Of a stretch of DNA of 64,000 bases, positions 9,583 to 18,501 are shown in pieces. The stretch is taken from positions 2,294,001 to 2,358,000 of the forward strand of contig NZ_CP009129.1 in NCBI RefSeq assembly GCF_000785555.1, read 5' to 3'. Below the pieces are notes generated by a model, which did no database searches, had not been told where the DNA came from, and saw only the letters and a list, made by a program, of their open reading frames with translations. A program made the translations under genes and the position numbers. This DNA is from Planococcus sp. PAMC 21323 (lineage in GTDB: Bacteria > Bacillota > Bacilli > Bacillales_A > Planococcaceae). Within the stretch, counting starts at the first letter, position 1; every line of letters starts with the position of its first letter.

Positions 9583-10473
9583 TTACGATTTATTCGGGGA
9601 AAGTGATCTTTCACAAGCAATGTCCAACAAGTACTTGCCATATTCGGTTTTCTTCAATGACTGCGCCAAGTCAATCAAATCTGATTGACTAATATAGCCT
9701 TTTCGGTATGCTATTTCTTCAAGGCAAGCTACATATAAACCTTGTCTCTTTTGAATCGCTTCTACAAAATTTGATGCTTCTAGCAGCGCCTCATGTGTTC
9801 CTGTATCGAGCCACGCAAGCCCACGGCCCATGATATTCACATGTAATTCTCCGCGTTTTAAATATTCGTTGATAATGGAAGTGATTTCTTTTTCCCCACG
9901 CTCTGAAGGTGTTACTTGTTTAGCAATTTCTACCACTTGATTGTCGAAGAAATACAGTCCCGGAATCGCATAGGAAGATTTCGGTTTTTCCGGCTTTTCT
10001 TCTATAGAAACAATATTTAAATCATCATCGACTTCAACCACTCCGTAAGCTCTTGGATCTGCCACGTGACACCCAAAAATAATGCTGCCTTTTGTGAGTT
10101 CTGCCGACTCAGTCAAACGACTACCAAAATCTGAGCCGTAAAAAACATTGTCACCAAGAACAAGAGCAACTGATGAATCTCCGATAAAACTCTCTCCTAT
10201 GGTAAAAGCTTCGGCCAATCCATTTGGTTCTTCTTGAATCGCATATTCCAACTTGATACCCAGCTTTTGTCCATTTCCGAGCAAACTTAAAAATCCAGAA
10301 ATGTCTCTTGGCGTTGAAATAATCAGTACTTCTTTTACACCCGCAAGCATTAACACAGATAATGGATAATAGATCATTGGCTTGTCATACACAGGCAGCA
10401 TTTGCTTTGAAATTGATTTTGTCAACGGGTAAAGACGTGTTCCCGTTCCACCAGCTAATATAATCCCTTTCAT
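9583..10473 (-). CDS. rfbA: Glucose-1-phosphate thymidylyltransferase
   Basis: Makes dTDP-glucose from dTTP and glucose-1-phosphate. The 296-residue protein begins [18 protein letters not shown], the nucleotide-binding signature, and carries the [10 protein letters not shown] and GDNVFYG segments conserved in RfbA/RmlA. Length matches the family. Its ATG overlaps the stop of the aminotransferase gene by four bases (ATGA), so translation is probably coupled. It works with RfbB in the same operon. Confidence 0.96.
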   Translation of the reverse strand: MKGIILAGGTGTRLYPLTKSISKQMLPVYDKPMIYYPLSVLMLAGVKEVLIISTPRDISGFLSLLGNGQKLGIKLEYAIQEEPNGLAEAFTIGESFIGDSSVALVLGDNVFYGSDFGSRLTESAELTKGSIIFGCHVADPRAYGVVEVDDDLNIVSIEEKPEKPKSSYAIPGLYFFDNQVVEIAKQVTPSERGEKEITSIINEYLKRGELHVNIMGRGLAWLDTGTHEALLEASNFVEAIQKRQGLYVACLEEIAYRKGYISQSDLIDLAQSLKKTEYGKYLLDIACERSLSPNKS

Positions 10474-11642
10474 CCTAGCTCCCTCATTTCTTGTAACTGA
10501 AATAAATTGATATGCTTTACATAAAGGTCTTCGATAATATCACAAATTTCATGAACAGATTCGATTGGTAATTCACCGTAATAAGGCATTGCTAACACTT
10601 GTTGAACAGCTTTTCGAGCTACCGGTAAGTTTTCAGGTTGCGCTGATGCTAAATCGCTATACCATTCAAAATCACTGCAAAGTGGATAAAAATATTTTCT
10701 TGCGAATACGTTATGCTTTTGAAGTTCCTGATGAACCATATCTCTCGAAAGACCAAACTTTTCTTCATCAATTTCAATCACAAAGTATTGGTAGCTGCTA
10801 GACTCTCCTTCAAGTGTTGTTAATACGCGAATTCCTTCAATAACGGCTAAGTTTTCTTCATAAACATGTTTTACCTTATGACGCTTATCTCGTTCATCTT
10901 CCACTACTTTAAGTACTTCCAATCCGACTCCTGCTTGAATTTCATTCATTTTGGCATTTAATCCGGACAATGCGACCTCTTCAGTGTTTACTATTCCGAA
11001 ATTCCGTAATAACCCTAATTGTTTATCTAATGCTTCGTCGTGATAAGTTAACGCTCCACCTTCGACTGTATTGAATAGCTTTGTTGCATGAAAACTAAAC
11101 ATCGTCATATCACCAAAACTACTAATTGGGGTACCGTTTACTTTTGCACCAAAAGCATGAGCTGCATCATAAACGACTTTCAACTTATATTTGTCAGCAA
11201 TTGCTTGAATTTTTTCAACTTCACACGGATTACCAAATACATGAACACCCAAAATTGCGCTCGTTTTGTCAGTAATTAAAGCTTCGATTTTATTAGCGTC
11301 CATATTAAATGTGACTGGATCTATATCACAAAATACAGGTGTTAAATTGTTCCAATCTAACGCTTGTACAGTGGCTGGAAATGTAAATGGCGTTGTAATT
11401 ACTTCACCTGTTAGCTTTAAAGCTTTCAGTCCAAGCAATAATGCCAATGTGCCGTTAGAAAACATCGACATATGATCTACTTCCAGATAGGCTTTTAGTT
11501 TCTCACTCAATTCGTCATGTTGCGCGCCAAAGTTTGTTAGTTGTTTACTTTTCCAAACTGCATTCATTCTGTCTGTAACCGCATCAATATTCGGCAATAA
11601 AGGTCTTGTTACATAAATGGGTTGTTCGAAAGCTTTTGCCAT
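10470..11642 (-). CDS. vioA: dTDP-4-keto-6-deoxyglucose aminotransferase (VioA-like)
   Basis: A PLP enzyme of the DegT/DnrJ/EryC1/StrS family, 390 residues from ATG 11642, which follows a GGGAGGG site (an upstream in-frame start at 11666 lacks one). K188 in FHATKLF is the Schiff-base lysine and D159 in YDAAHAFG contacts the cofactor. The N-terminal run [10 protein letters not shown] and [12 protein letters not shown] resemble VioA, which makes dTDP-4-amino-4,6-dideoxyglucose (dTDP-Qui4N). It precedes rfbA and rfbB in one operon, which fits that product. A related sugar 4-aminotransferase is the alternative. No N-acyltransferase for Qui4N was found next to it. Confidence 0.82.
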   Translation of the reverse strand: MAKAFEQPIYVTRPLLPNIDAVTDRMNAVWKSKQLTNFGAQHDELSEKLKAYLEVDHMSMFSNGTLALLLGLKALKLTGEVITTPFTFPATVQALDWNNLTPVFCDIDPVTFNMDANKIEALITDKTSAILGVHVFGNPCEVEKIQAIADKYKLKVVYDAAHAFGAKVNGTPISSFGDMTMFSFHATKLFNTVEGGALTYHDEALDKQLGLLRNFGIVNTEEVALSGLNAKMNEIQAGVGLEVLKVVEDERDKRHKVKHVYEENLAVIEGIRVLTTLEGESSSYQYFVIEIDEEKFGLSRDMVHQELQKHNVFARKYFYPLCSDFEWYSDLASAQPENLPVARKAVQQVLAMPYYGELPIESVHEICDIIEDLYVKHINLFQLQEMRELG

Positions 11643-11678
11643 TCTATTCCCTCCCGTATTAAGCATCTTTTCTAGTCG

Positions 11679-13157
11679 CTACCCCGCCTTAGCGGGAATT
11701 ATCTTTTTTATTGCGGGTATTATTAAATCGTAGACAGTATCAAATTCTTTAATTTTCAGCAGTTTAGAAACCGCAATGTATAGAATTGCCCCAATTCCGA
11801 TCTGTAGAATTAACGTTCCGAGAGCGGAAAAAGGAAGAAGCTTTTCGATGCCATAAACTATAGCTCCCATTCCTAAAGAAATGGCGTAAATTGGTAACAA
11901 ATCACGAATTTGCTCTTTAACGCCATACGATATTTCTCGTCCCGAAAAATAAATATTGATAAACAAAGACAAATGCGAATCTAAAACCATCGTGGCCACT
12001 AATATGGTAATGCTCCAATCCATCCAGATGACAAGTACAATCAGGATTGTCGGAATGATTGTTTTAATAATTTCCAAGTACAGAAATAAGTCCGACCGTC
12101 CTTTTACTTGCAAAATATTTAAGTTTAATGCATGAATCGGATACAGCATGCTAGCAATACACAGTAGTTGGAAATAAGGTACCATTGGCAACCACTTCGC
12201 CCCAAAAATCAAATAGATTAATGGTTCTGCAACAGCCGCCAATCCAACCATAAGTGGAAAGATTAAAAATCCTGAAAGTTTAATGACTTTCTTGAAACTT
12301 TGTTTTAAACGCTCTTCTTGATCTTGAATTTCACTTAGTACAGGATAAGTTACTCGTTGTATTGTCGCTGTTAAAGACTGCGTGGCTACATCACTAAATT
12401 TTGATGCATTTGTGAAGTACCCAAGAGCTCCAGCTGAATACTGCTTCCCAATAATCAAGAAGTAAATATTGTTATAAGTTGTATCAATCAACCCCGACAC
12501 AAGCAGCTTCCAACCAAATCCAAACAAACGCTTAAACGAGAGAATACTAAAAGTAAGAGATGGTAGCCATCTTCTATAAAATACGAGTAATAATGCCTGG
12601 ATTAGATTCATACCTAACATGCGAATCACAAGACTCCATACTCCATAACCTGATACAGCCATTGCAACTGCTATAACTCCAGACAAAATACTCGCTGCCA
12701 TGTTAACTTTTGCTTGAACTTTAAAATTCACTTCTTTAGTAAACATGGCTCTAGGTATAATCGAAAATGCGTTAATAATGACACCTAATGCAAGCACTCG
12801 AATAATAGACGTTAACTGTGCTTGATCAAAGAAATTACTGATTAACGGTGCCGATAAAAACAGCACGCCATATATTAAAATCGATACAGCCAAGTTAAAG
12901 TAGAAAACTGTTGAATAATCGGTTTGATTTGCTTTTTGATCTCGGATTAATGCTTGTGTAAAGCCACTGTCAACAAGAGAATTGGAAAGTGCTACAAACA
13001 CTAAAATCATTCCGATTAATCCAAAGGCTTCAGGAGTCAATAATCGAGCAAGAATAATCTGGATAACAAACTGGATGCCTTGGTTGCCCAGCATGTCTCC
13101 AAAGCTCCACAACAGTCCACTAATCGTTTTTTTCTTTAATGAGTTTTCCTGTTTCAT
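11679..13157 (-). CDS. Wzx-type polysaccharide flippase (MOP superfamily), second copy
   Basis: A 492-residue protein with 12-14 hydrophobic helices, beginning with TISGLLWSFGDMLGNQG, the start usual for WzxC/TuaB-like lipopolysaccharide exporters. It would flip a lipid-linked repeat unit. It is the first gene of the VioA-RfbA-RfbB operon and is preceded by a promoter with the shared island element. It differs clearly from the flippase at 4894-6369, so the island may export two glycans, or one may be a remnant of a locus swap. An AGGAGAAGG site precedes the ATG. Confidence 0.88.
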   Translation of the reverse strand: MKQENSLKKKTISGLLWSFGDMLGNQGIQFVIQIILARLLTPEAFGLIGMILVFVALSNSLVDSGFTQALIRDQKANQTDYSTVFYFNLAVSILIYGVLFLSAPLISNFFDQAQLTSIIRVLALGVIINAFSIIPRAMFTKEVNFKVQAKVNMAASILSGVIAVAMAVSGYGVWSLVIRMLGMNLIQALLLVFYRRWLPSLTFSILSFKRLFGFGWKLLVSGLIDTTYNNIYFLIIGKQYSAGALGYFTNASKFSDVATQSLTATIQRVTYPVLSEIQDQEERLKQSFKKVIKLSGFLIFPLMVGLAAVAEPLIYLIFGAKWLPMVPYFQLLCIASMLYPIHALNLNILQVKGRSDLFLYLEIIKTIIPTILIVLVIWMDWSITILVATMVLDSHLSLFINIYFSGREISYGVKEQIRDLLPIYAISLGMGAIVYGIEKLLPFSALGTLILQIGIGAILYIAVSKLLKIKEFDTVYDLIIPAIKKIIPAKAG

Positions 13158-13321
13158 AAGCCTTCTCCTAACTCTATACGATAAAAATAGAAAGTTCAGA
13201 AATATTAGAATACCGCATATATACCTAATTGAGTAGGTATATCAAATCTAATTTAAGATTTATAAAGCTCAAATCCGTTCCAAACATATTACTTTGTGCT
13301 TAATTCTTGTACTTGATAATC

Positions 13322-13365
13322 ATTCTAACACAATATATGTCTTAAATGACAGATAATTTAGATTA
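13322..13365 (-). promoter_or_regulatory. Promoter of the wzx-vioA-rfbAB operon with shared element
   Basis: Minus strand: extended -10 (TGT then TAGAAT) at 13322-13330. The shared element lies upstream at 13339-13365, with TCTAAATTATCTGTCATT in the sense direction. The distance from the second TCT to the -10 is 26 bases, the same as at the fcl promoter. The leader to the start codon is about 160 bases. The rest of the gap between 13158 and 13588 is plain AT-rich DNA with no gene seen. Confidence 0.55.
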
Positions 13366-13588
13366 ATTTTTATTTTTTATTTTGCAAATTATTCCACTCT
13401 TTTTATTTCCAACATCATTTCGACTAATATTTGAATAAATTTCTAAGGAAGACTCTTCATTTTACTGTTATATCTTTACTATTTTTTAGAATCGTTCATT
13501 TTTAATTCTATTAAGCTGTTTGAAAAATATACTAAATAAGGAGGTCTACATCCAACTATGTATTTTCTTCTGTTCCAACAATCCAAAT

Positions 13589-13640
13589 AAAAAAACAGTT
13601 TCAAGTAGCTATTGTTACTAGCTACAGAAACTGTCTTTTT
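13589..13640 (-). terminator. Terminator of the 303-residue GT2 gene
   Basis: ACAGTTTC and GAAACTGT enclose an inner GTAGCT/AGCTAC stem, flanked by A- and T-runs. It lies about 25 bases after the stop of the minus-strand GT2 gene. Confidence 0.8.
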
Positions 13641-13663
13641 AACCATATAATCACGAGGATATT

Positions 13664-14575
13664 TTATATAGTAATGCGCTTAAAGATCCGCTTAAAAAAT
13701 TCGGGCTTTACATAAAACTGTCGGTACCCTTTTTTCATTGTTTCTTTAATTTTTAGTTGTTTTAATAACAAGTAAAAACGATTTCTTTTTTTTGTACGAC
13801 TAATTACATTATCGTATTTAAAATTAGTATAAGCATTTACTTCATCAAGTAAATTTGCAATATCTTGAAGATGTTTTTTCTTAGCAGAGATGTCTGAGAG
13901 ATAGACATCTGTCCATGAGCCTTCAACTTCTACTCGATATGCAGCCATATTCCGTTCCATGTAAAATATCGTTCCACTTAACGCGCCTAATATTACCATT
14001 GGGTAATCACCGATTGTAGCGTTCAAGTAAAACTCTGGCATCCCAGGAATTTTTTTACGTGAATACATAATCGAATTGGTAGCGAACAACTCTCCACCAC
14101 CTTCTATTACTTCTTCGACTGAAAAAATTTTATCTCTTCGACTAGGTCTAACAGTATCCACCCTTTTTTTTGTTATAGCAGAAACTTTTTCAGCAGCATG
14201 CACACACATACTACACTCCGGATGTGCTTCCATATAATCTACTTGTTTTTGTAGTTTTTCCGGATCGGTCCAGTAATCATCACCTTCACAAACGGCGATG
14301 TACTTGCCTAATCCACGTTCACTATTGTACACCTCGAAAGGGATATCTTGTGAATATTGGTTTATTGTTTGATAGATGGGTTTGATGATATCCGGATACT
14401 TTTGTTCATAAGTTCTAATGATGTCAGCTGTTCGGTCAGTAGATGCATCGTCATGAACTAAAATCTCATAAGCGAAATCTGTTTTCTGCATTAGCATGCT
14501 GTCTAACGCTTCCGCTATAAATTTTTCATGATTATAACTATTACATTCAATACTCACCATTATCCGGTTCAGCAT
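13664..14575 (-). CDS. Glycosyltransferase family 2
   Basis: A 303-residue GT2 enzyme of the GT-A fold: MVSIECNSYNHEKFI at the start, EILVHDDASTDRT near residue 40, and CEGDDYW near residue 97 as the donor/metal site. The C-terminus is basic and aromatic. It stands alone between its own promoter and terminator, so it is monocistronic. The promoter carries the shared island element, which ties it to the glycan island. A GAGGAGTC site precedes the ATG. Substrate is unknown. Confidence 0.85.
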   Translation of the reverse strand: MLNRIMVSIECNSYNHEKFIAEALDSMLMQKTDFAYEILVHDDASTDRTADIIRTYEQKYPDIIKPIYQTINQYSQDIPFEVYNSERGLGKYIAVCEGDDYWTDPEKLQKQVDYMEAHPECSMCVHAAEKVSAITKKRVDTVRPSRRDKIFSVEEVIEGGGELFATNSIMYSRKKIPGMPEFYLNATIGDYPMVILGALSGTIFYMERNMAAYRVEVEGSWTDVYLSDISAKKKHLQDIANLLDEVNAYTNFKYDNVISRTKKRNRFYLLLKQLKIKETMKKGYRQFYVKPEFFKRIFKRITI

Positions 14576-14692
14576 AAATCACAGACTCCTCTACAATTAA
14601 ATAATTTCTTGTCATCCGATTAAATAAAAGACTAGAATACTACACCCAAATTTAATTGAGTAGAATGGCGATAAATTTCCTATACCTATCGT

Positions 14693-14733
14693 ATCTTAGC
14701 ATAAAAATACATTAAAAATAGATTATTCAGATA
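14693..14733 (-). promoter_or_regulatory. Promoter of the GT2 gene with shared element
   Basis: Minus strand: extended -10 (TGC then TAAGAT) at 14693-14701 and the element TCTGAATAATCTAT at 14718-14733. The second TCT lies 24 bases from the -10, close to the spacing at the fcl and wzx promoters. Confidence 0.5.
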
Positions 14734-14773
14734 AAAATTAACTAAATTTACAAATATATTAAATTTTGTTTTA

Positions 14774-15898
14774 TCATTCGTCTTTAACGATAAAATTTTC
14801 TCGTTGATATTTTACTCGTAACTCCTCATCGCGCAAAATCAAATTATTTTCTTCCACAGTATTCCCTTGGACAATATGGCCCTCACCGACATTAATATAA
14901 ATTCCGCGTTCCGAGCTTTCTCTTGGACTGATGGCTAAATTGTTAAGGATACTAATTTTTTGACTCGGTGTCATCAAGTTTTTTCCACCGTCTCCCGGCC
15001 TTACAGCAATATTGAATTCATTGTTATAAACGACATTGCCTTTAATGATATTGTTTTCTGCTCCATTTTTAATGTCGATTCCGTAATAGAAACCACTCAC
15101 CATGTTTTTTTCAATTATGCTGCCTTTTTCACTTTCTACGGTAATCCCCTGCTGATCAGTATAGCCTGGACGATCTTCAGTCACCATACACCCTTTTACT
15201 AAATTATGTTTTCCTTTACCAAATAAAGAAAGGTGACCATCCCCTGAGTTTCGAACAACACAAGATTCAATCGTGTTGTAGTCTGAAGCAAAATTAATAA
15301 TGCCCGAACCATAATTAGATTCGGTTATTACATTTCGGATGATGTTGTTATTAGCATGATGTAAATGAATTCCTTGAGAATAGTTTTTTGTATACAGATT
15401 TTCAATCGAGCTTTCCTGACTATTTTGAAGCAGAATAGCAATACTTGAAGTTAATGCTCCCTTTTCAGGCAATTTATCCCCCATTAAAAAACCGCCTTTT
15501 AAATGGACATCGGCCGTAGCCGTAATCCAAAACACGCCATACTCATCTAATGATTCGGTTTTAAAAATCGCATTGTCCATATAAATAGTCATTGGCTTTG
15601 ATATTTTTAAAGCAAAATAACTATCACCATATCCAGTGCTCGCTTTTAGATTAGGGTTTTTTGTCACTTTATAAATGCCAGGTGGGATGTGTAATTCTCC
15701 ACCTATTGGCGTTTCATCAATAGCTTGCTGAATCGCTTGCGTATCATTAGTCACTCCATCACCTTCTGCTCCGAATTGTATTTTGTCGTTAGTCTTTTCA
15801 TTTGCTAAGAATGAATGTTGTCCTATTATTAAAATAGCGATAAGCCCATAAATTCCTAATCCATAAAGCAGAAAGCGAATAGTTTTTTTGTAGGTCAT
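14774..15898 (-). CDS. Membrane-anchored right-handed beta-helix protein, copy 1
   Basis: A 374-residue protein with one N-terminal hydrophobic segment (residues 5-25), acting as a signal or anchor, and then a pectate-lyase-3/NosD-type parallel beta-helix. Visible are FGAEGDGVTNDTQAIQQAID, typical of the family start, and many N-I-I/G-N-x-V turns (NNIIRN, ENNIIKGN). It probably binds or cleaves a surface polysaccharide outside the cell. I use ATG 15898, placed after AAAGGAGAG. A TTG two codons earlier overlaps that spacing. A paralogue of the same length lies at 18502-19629. Both flank a FemAB-like gene and galE. Confidence 0.8.
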   Translation of the reverse strand: MTYKKTIRFLLYGLGIYGLIAILIIGQHSFLANEKTNDKIQFGAEGDGVTNDTQAIQQAIDETPIGGELHIPPGIYKVTKNPNLKASTGYGDSYFALKISKPMTIYMDNAIFKTESLDEYGVFWITATADVHLKGGFLMGDKLPEKGALTSSIAILLQNSQESSIENLYTKNYSQGIHLHHANNNIIRNVITESNYGSGIINFASDYNTIESCVVRNSGDGHLSLFGKGKHNLVKGCMVTEDRPGYTDQQGITVESEKGSIIEKNMVSGFYYGIDIKNGAENNIIKGNVVYNNEFNIAVRPGDGGKNLMTPSQKISILNNLAISPRESSERGIYINVGEGHIVQGNTVEENNLILRDEELRVKYQRENFIVKDE

Positions 15899-16249
15899 CG
15901 ACAACTCTCCTTTAACCTATCGATCAATTCGTAAAATGTGTAAGTGGAAGTTAATTTTAGTATAAGCCAAATTTTCTTTAAATGCACATTTTTCTGAATA
16001 CTTGTTTTTTAAAAATACCCATTTTCTACCTCATTCTTTCCTACTTTCAAACGAATCCCTCATTTTTACTCGAATAAAAAGGTTTTACCCCCTCGCAATC
16101 ACCTATAATGTCCGTTATACTTACCTTATAAAATTATTTTTTGAAAATTTAGTTATATTTAAGTTGTAATTCATATTTACTAAATGCATTAGTAAATAAA
16201 AAAGAATATTTAATACGCTGAAAAACTATTCGGAAATGAGGTTTTACTT
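15899..16249. other. Divergent AT-rich promoter region
   Basis: About 350 bases between the divergent beta-helix and FemAB-like genes. I see no gene. A possible minus-strand -10 (TATACT) lies near 15958-15964. The stretch TTATATTTAAGTTGTAATTC before the FemAB-like gene resembles the region upstream of its paralogue at 21821, but a clear -10 is missing. Confidence 0.35.
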
Positions 16250-17239
16250 TTGAGAGATGTATTTTTCGAGAAAGATTATGTCGAACTGTATGAGGAAATC
16301 GAAGGCGGGAACTGTGAGGTTTTCGAATTCGAGCACGCTTTAGGTACAGTTTATCACCAGTTTATTAAACGAGAGATTCCAGTCTCTATAGAAGGGGGAC
16401 CTTATTTTGATCTTCTGACTCCTTATGGTTACGGGGGTCCCGTTATAACTGAGCTAAAAGATAAGGCGCGTAAAGATGAGTTAGTCAATCTTTTCTGCCA
16501 AGCATTCCAAGACTATTGCTTAGAACAAAAAATAGTTAGTGAGTTTGTTCGCTTTCACCCGCTTGTTGATAATGCTCAAGATTTCGAGTCTTGCTATACC
16601 GTTTTATTTAGGCGACACACAACCGGCATCACATTAAAAGGATTTGAAGATCCCATACAAGAAGAGTTTTCAGGCTCAACTCGCAAAAGAATACGCAAAG
16701 CATTAAGAGATGGTGTGACTTATCGAATCACAGAAAACCCATCTAACTTAGATCATTTTCAAGAGATCTATCTTACAACCATGGAACGAGTTGGCGCTGA
16801 AGCCTTTTACTTGTTTGACGATACGTACTTCTCTAAAATGATTGAGAATTTAGGCAAACAAATCATATTAGTTGAAGCGATTTACGACTCACAAGTGATT
16901 GGGGCAGAACTTCATTTCCACACTGGTCCATTTGTTCACACTCACCTTTCAGGCACTATTGAAGGCGATATCAATCATTTATCACCTGTCTATGTCATGA
17001 CCTATGCGATTGTACTATGGGCTAAAGAACACGGGGTTGAATACATTCACTCTGGCGGTGGCGTTAATCCAGGTCCTGATGATTCATTGTATTTATTTAA
17101 AAAAAGATTTGGCAAAAATACAGAATTCGATTATTATGTTGGCAATAAAATCTGGAACCAAGAAATTTATGACAAATTGAATATAGCTACACAAGCAAAA
17201 CCAGAAACCGAACTTTTTCCAGCCTATCGCTGGTCATAA
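16250..17239 (+). CDS. FemAB-like GNAT-fold acyl/aminoacyl transferase, copy 1
   Basis: A 329-residue protein of the FemAB/GNAT_acetyltransf_6 type. The N-terminal half has YFDLLTPYGYGGP and SEFVRFHPL. The C-terminal half has VGAELHFHTGPFVHTHLSGT and YLFKKRFGKNTEF, which is the second GNAT-like core. Such enzymes move an aminoacyl or acyl group to peptidoglycan or to surface sugars. The island context favours glycan decoration. TTG 16250 is the start, after ATGAGG, and matches the start of the paralogue at 21821. Two paralogues exist here: one intact at 20817-21821 and one decayed at 31874-32343. Confidence 0.8.
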   Translation: MRDVFFEKDYVELYEEIEGGNCEVFEFEHALGTVYHQFIKREIPVSIEGGPYFDLLTPYGYGGPVITELKDKARKDELVNLFCQAFQDYCLEQKIVSEFVRFHPLVDNAQDFESCYTVLFRRHTTGITLKGFEDPIQEEFSGSTRKRIRKALRDGVTYRITENPSNLDHFQEIYLTTMERVGAEAFYLFDDTYFSKMIENLGKQIILVEAIYDSQVIGAELHFHTGPFVHTHLSGTIEGDINHLSPVYVMTYAIVLWAKEHGVEYIHSGGGVNPGPDDSLYLFKKRFGKNTEFDYYVGNKIWNQEIYDKLNIATQAKPETELFPAYRWS

Positions 17240-17275
17240 AAATGGGAAGCAGAAAATTCTGCTTCCCATTTTTCT
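17238..17275. terminator. Bidirectional terminator between FemAB-like gene and galE
   Basis: AAATGGGAAGCAGA and its complement around an AAA loop, with A-run before and T-run after. It serves convergent genes on both strands. Confidence 0.9.
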
Positions 17276-18239
17276 ATTTTGAATGCCATGCCCAAGCACT
17301 AGAAATGATTGCGTCCAAATCATAGGCCGGAGTCCATCCTAATTCGCTACTGATTTTATTGGATGAAGCCACTAATGCAGCTGGATCGCCAGCTCGTCTA
17401 GGTGCATATTCGATTATCGCTCGTTTACCGGATATTTGCTGGCACGTCTCAATAATTTCTTTTACGGAATACCCTGCTCCGTTACCAAGATTATAGGTTT
17501 GATTGGCAATTTTTCCAGACGCCATACCTTCATACGATAAAATATGTGCATGCGCTAAGTCAGTCACATGGATATAATCACGGACGCATGTTCCGTCAGC
17601 TGTCTCATAATCTGTTCCAAATACAGAAATTTTGTCACGTTGACCAAGAAGATGTTGCAATACTATAGGGATTAAATGCGATTCAGGATCATGGCTTTCA
17701 CCAATTTCACCAGACTCATGCGCGCCTGCTGCATTAAAATAACGCAAGACAACGTATTGGAAATCTTGCACATTTGCCAAATCAGCTAAAACTTGTTCAA
17801 TCATCAACTTTGAACGACCGTATGGATTGATTGGATTTGTTAAGGTTTCTTCAGTAATCATGTTTGTATCCGGGATACCATATGTTGCCGCTGTAGAAGA
17901 AAAGATAAATCGCTTTACACCATGCTCAATCATTTTTTCTAATAGCACCAAGGTTGCACTCACATTGTTTTTGTAATACTTTAGAGGGTTCTCCACTGAT
18001 TCCCCCACTAAACTATTTGCCGCAAAATGAAAAACAGCATCGATTTTATGGGTGGTAAAAATTTCATCTAAAATTGTTGGATCGCCCAAGTCTCCTTTAA
18101 CAAAGCTGGCTTTTTGATCGATTAATTTTTCAAAACCTGTCGTCAAATTATCCAGCACTACAACGTCGTATGTATTTACCAATTCTTTGACCGTGTGGCT
18201 GCCAATATACCCTGCGCCTCCGCAAACCAAAATTGCCAT
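17274..18239 (-). CDS. galE: UDP-glucose 4-epimerase
   Basis: Interconverts UDP-glucose and UDP-galactose (or the N-acetyl forms). The 321-residue SDR has CGGAGYIGSH at residues 6-15, S115/T116 (SSTAATYG) and Y140/K144 (YGRSK), as in GalE. Length is a little below the usual 330-338. The start follows AAAGGAGG. It appears monocistronic, with the bidirectional terminator behind it and a 21-bp repeat array upstream of its promoter region. Confidence 0.95.
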   Translation of the reverse strand: MAILVCGGAGYIGSHTVKELVNTYDVVVLDNLTTGFEKLIDQKASFVKGDLGDPTILDEIFTTHKIDAVFHFAANSLVGESVENPLKYYKNNVSATLVLLEKMIEHGVKRFIFSSTAATYGIPDTNMITEETLTNPINPYGRSKLMIEQVLADLANVQDFQYVVLRYFNAAGAHESGEIGESHDPESHLIPIVLQHLLGQRDKISVFGTDYETADGTCVRDYIHVTDLAHAHILSYEGMASGKIANQTYNLGNGAGYSVKEIIETCQQISGKRAIIEYAPRRAGDPAALVASSNKISSELGWTPAYDLDAIISSAWAWHSK

Positions 18240-18316
18240 CTGATGTTGACCTCCTTTAAGCTATTCTATTTCCAATTATACCATTTAGAGGTGTAGTTGA
18301 TTTGAAAAAATTGTCG

Positions 18317-18431
18317 ACCGCACCTCTTTTCTCTCTAACCGCACCACGTACAGCTTTAAGCGCACCTCAACGTGCAGGAACCGCACCTCAAACCATTTTT
18401 TCCACACCCCAACATGTTAAAACCGCACCTG
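18317..18431. repeat. 21-bp periodic array, word ACCGCACCTCAA
   Basis: Six copies of a word close to ACCGCACCTC start at 18317, 18338, 18359, 18380, 18401 and 18422. Every step is exactly 21 bases. The 9-13 bases between words are not conserved. The fifth copy is degenerate (TCCACACCCC). The array lies in the gap between galE and the terminator of the beta-helix gene. Confidence 0.85.
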
Positions 18432-18440
18432 AGCAAAATA

Positions 18441-18488
18441 AAACACGCTTCTAGGAACCCATGACGAGTTCTAGCAAGAAGCGTGTTT
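18441..18488 (-). terminator. Terminator of beta-helix gene copy 2
   Basis: AAACACGCTTCT pairs with its complement at the other end, with an inner CTAGGAAC/GTTCTAG stem. It lies just after the minus-strand stop codon. Confidence 0.8.
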
Positions 18489-18501
18489 CACAAATCAACC
18501 T

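Noticed and set aside
8554-10473. dTDP-rhamnose pathway
   Set aside because: Only rfbA and rfbB are present. rmlC and rmlD are missing, and a VioA-type aminotransferase precedes them, so dTDP-Qui4N is more likely.
18317-18431. CRISPR array
   Set aside because: Repeat words are only about 10-12 bases with 9-11 base gaps, far below CRISPR repeat and spacer sizes, and no cas genes are near. The same applies to the other periodic arrays.
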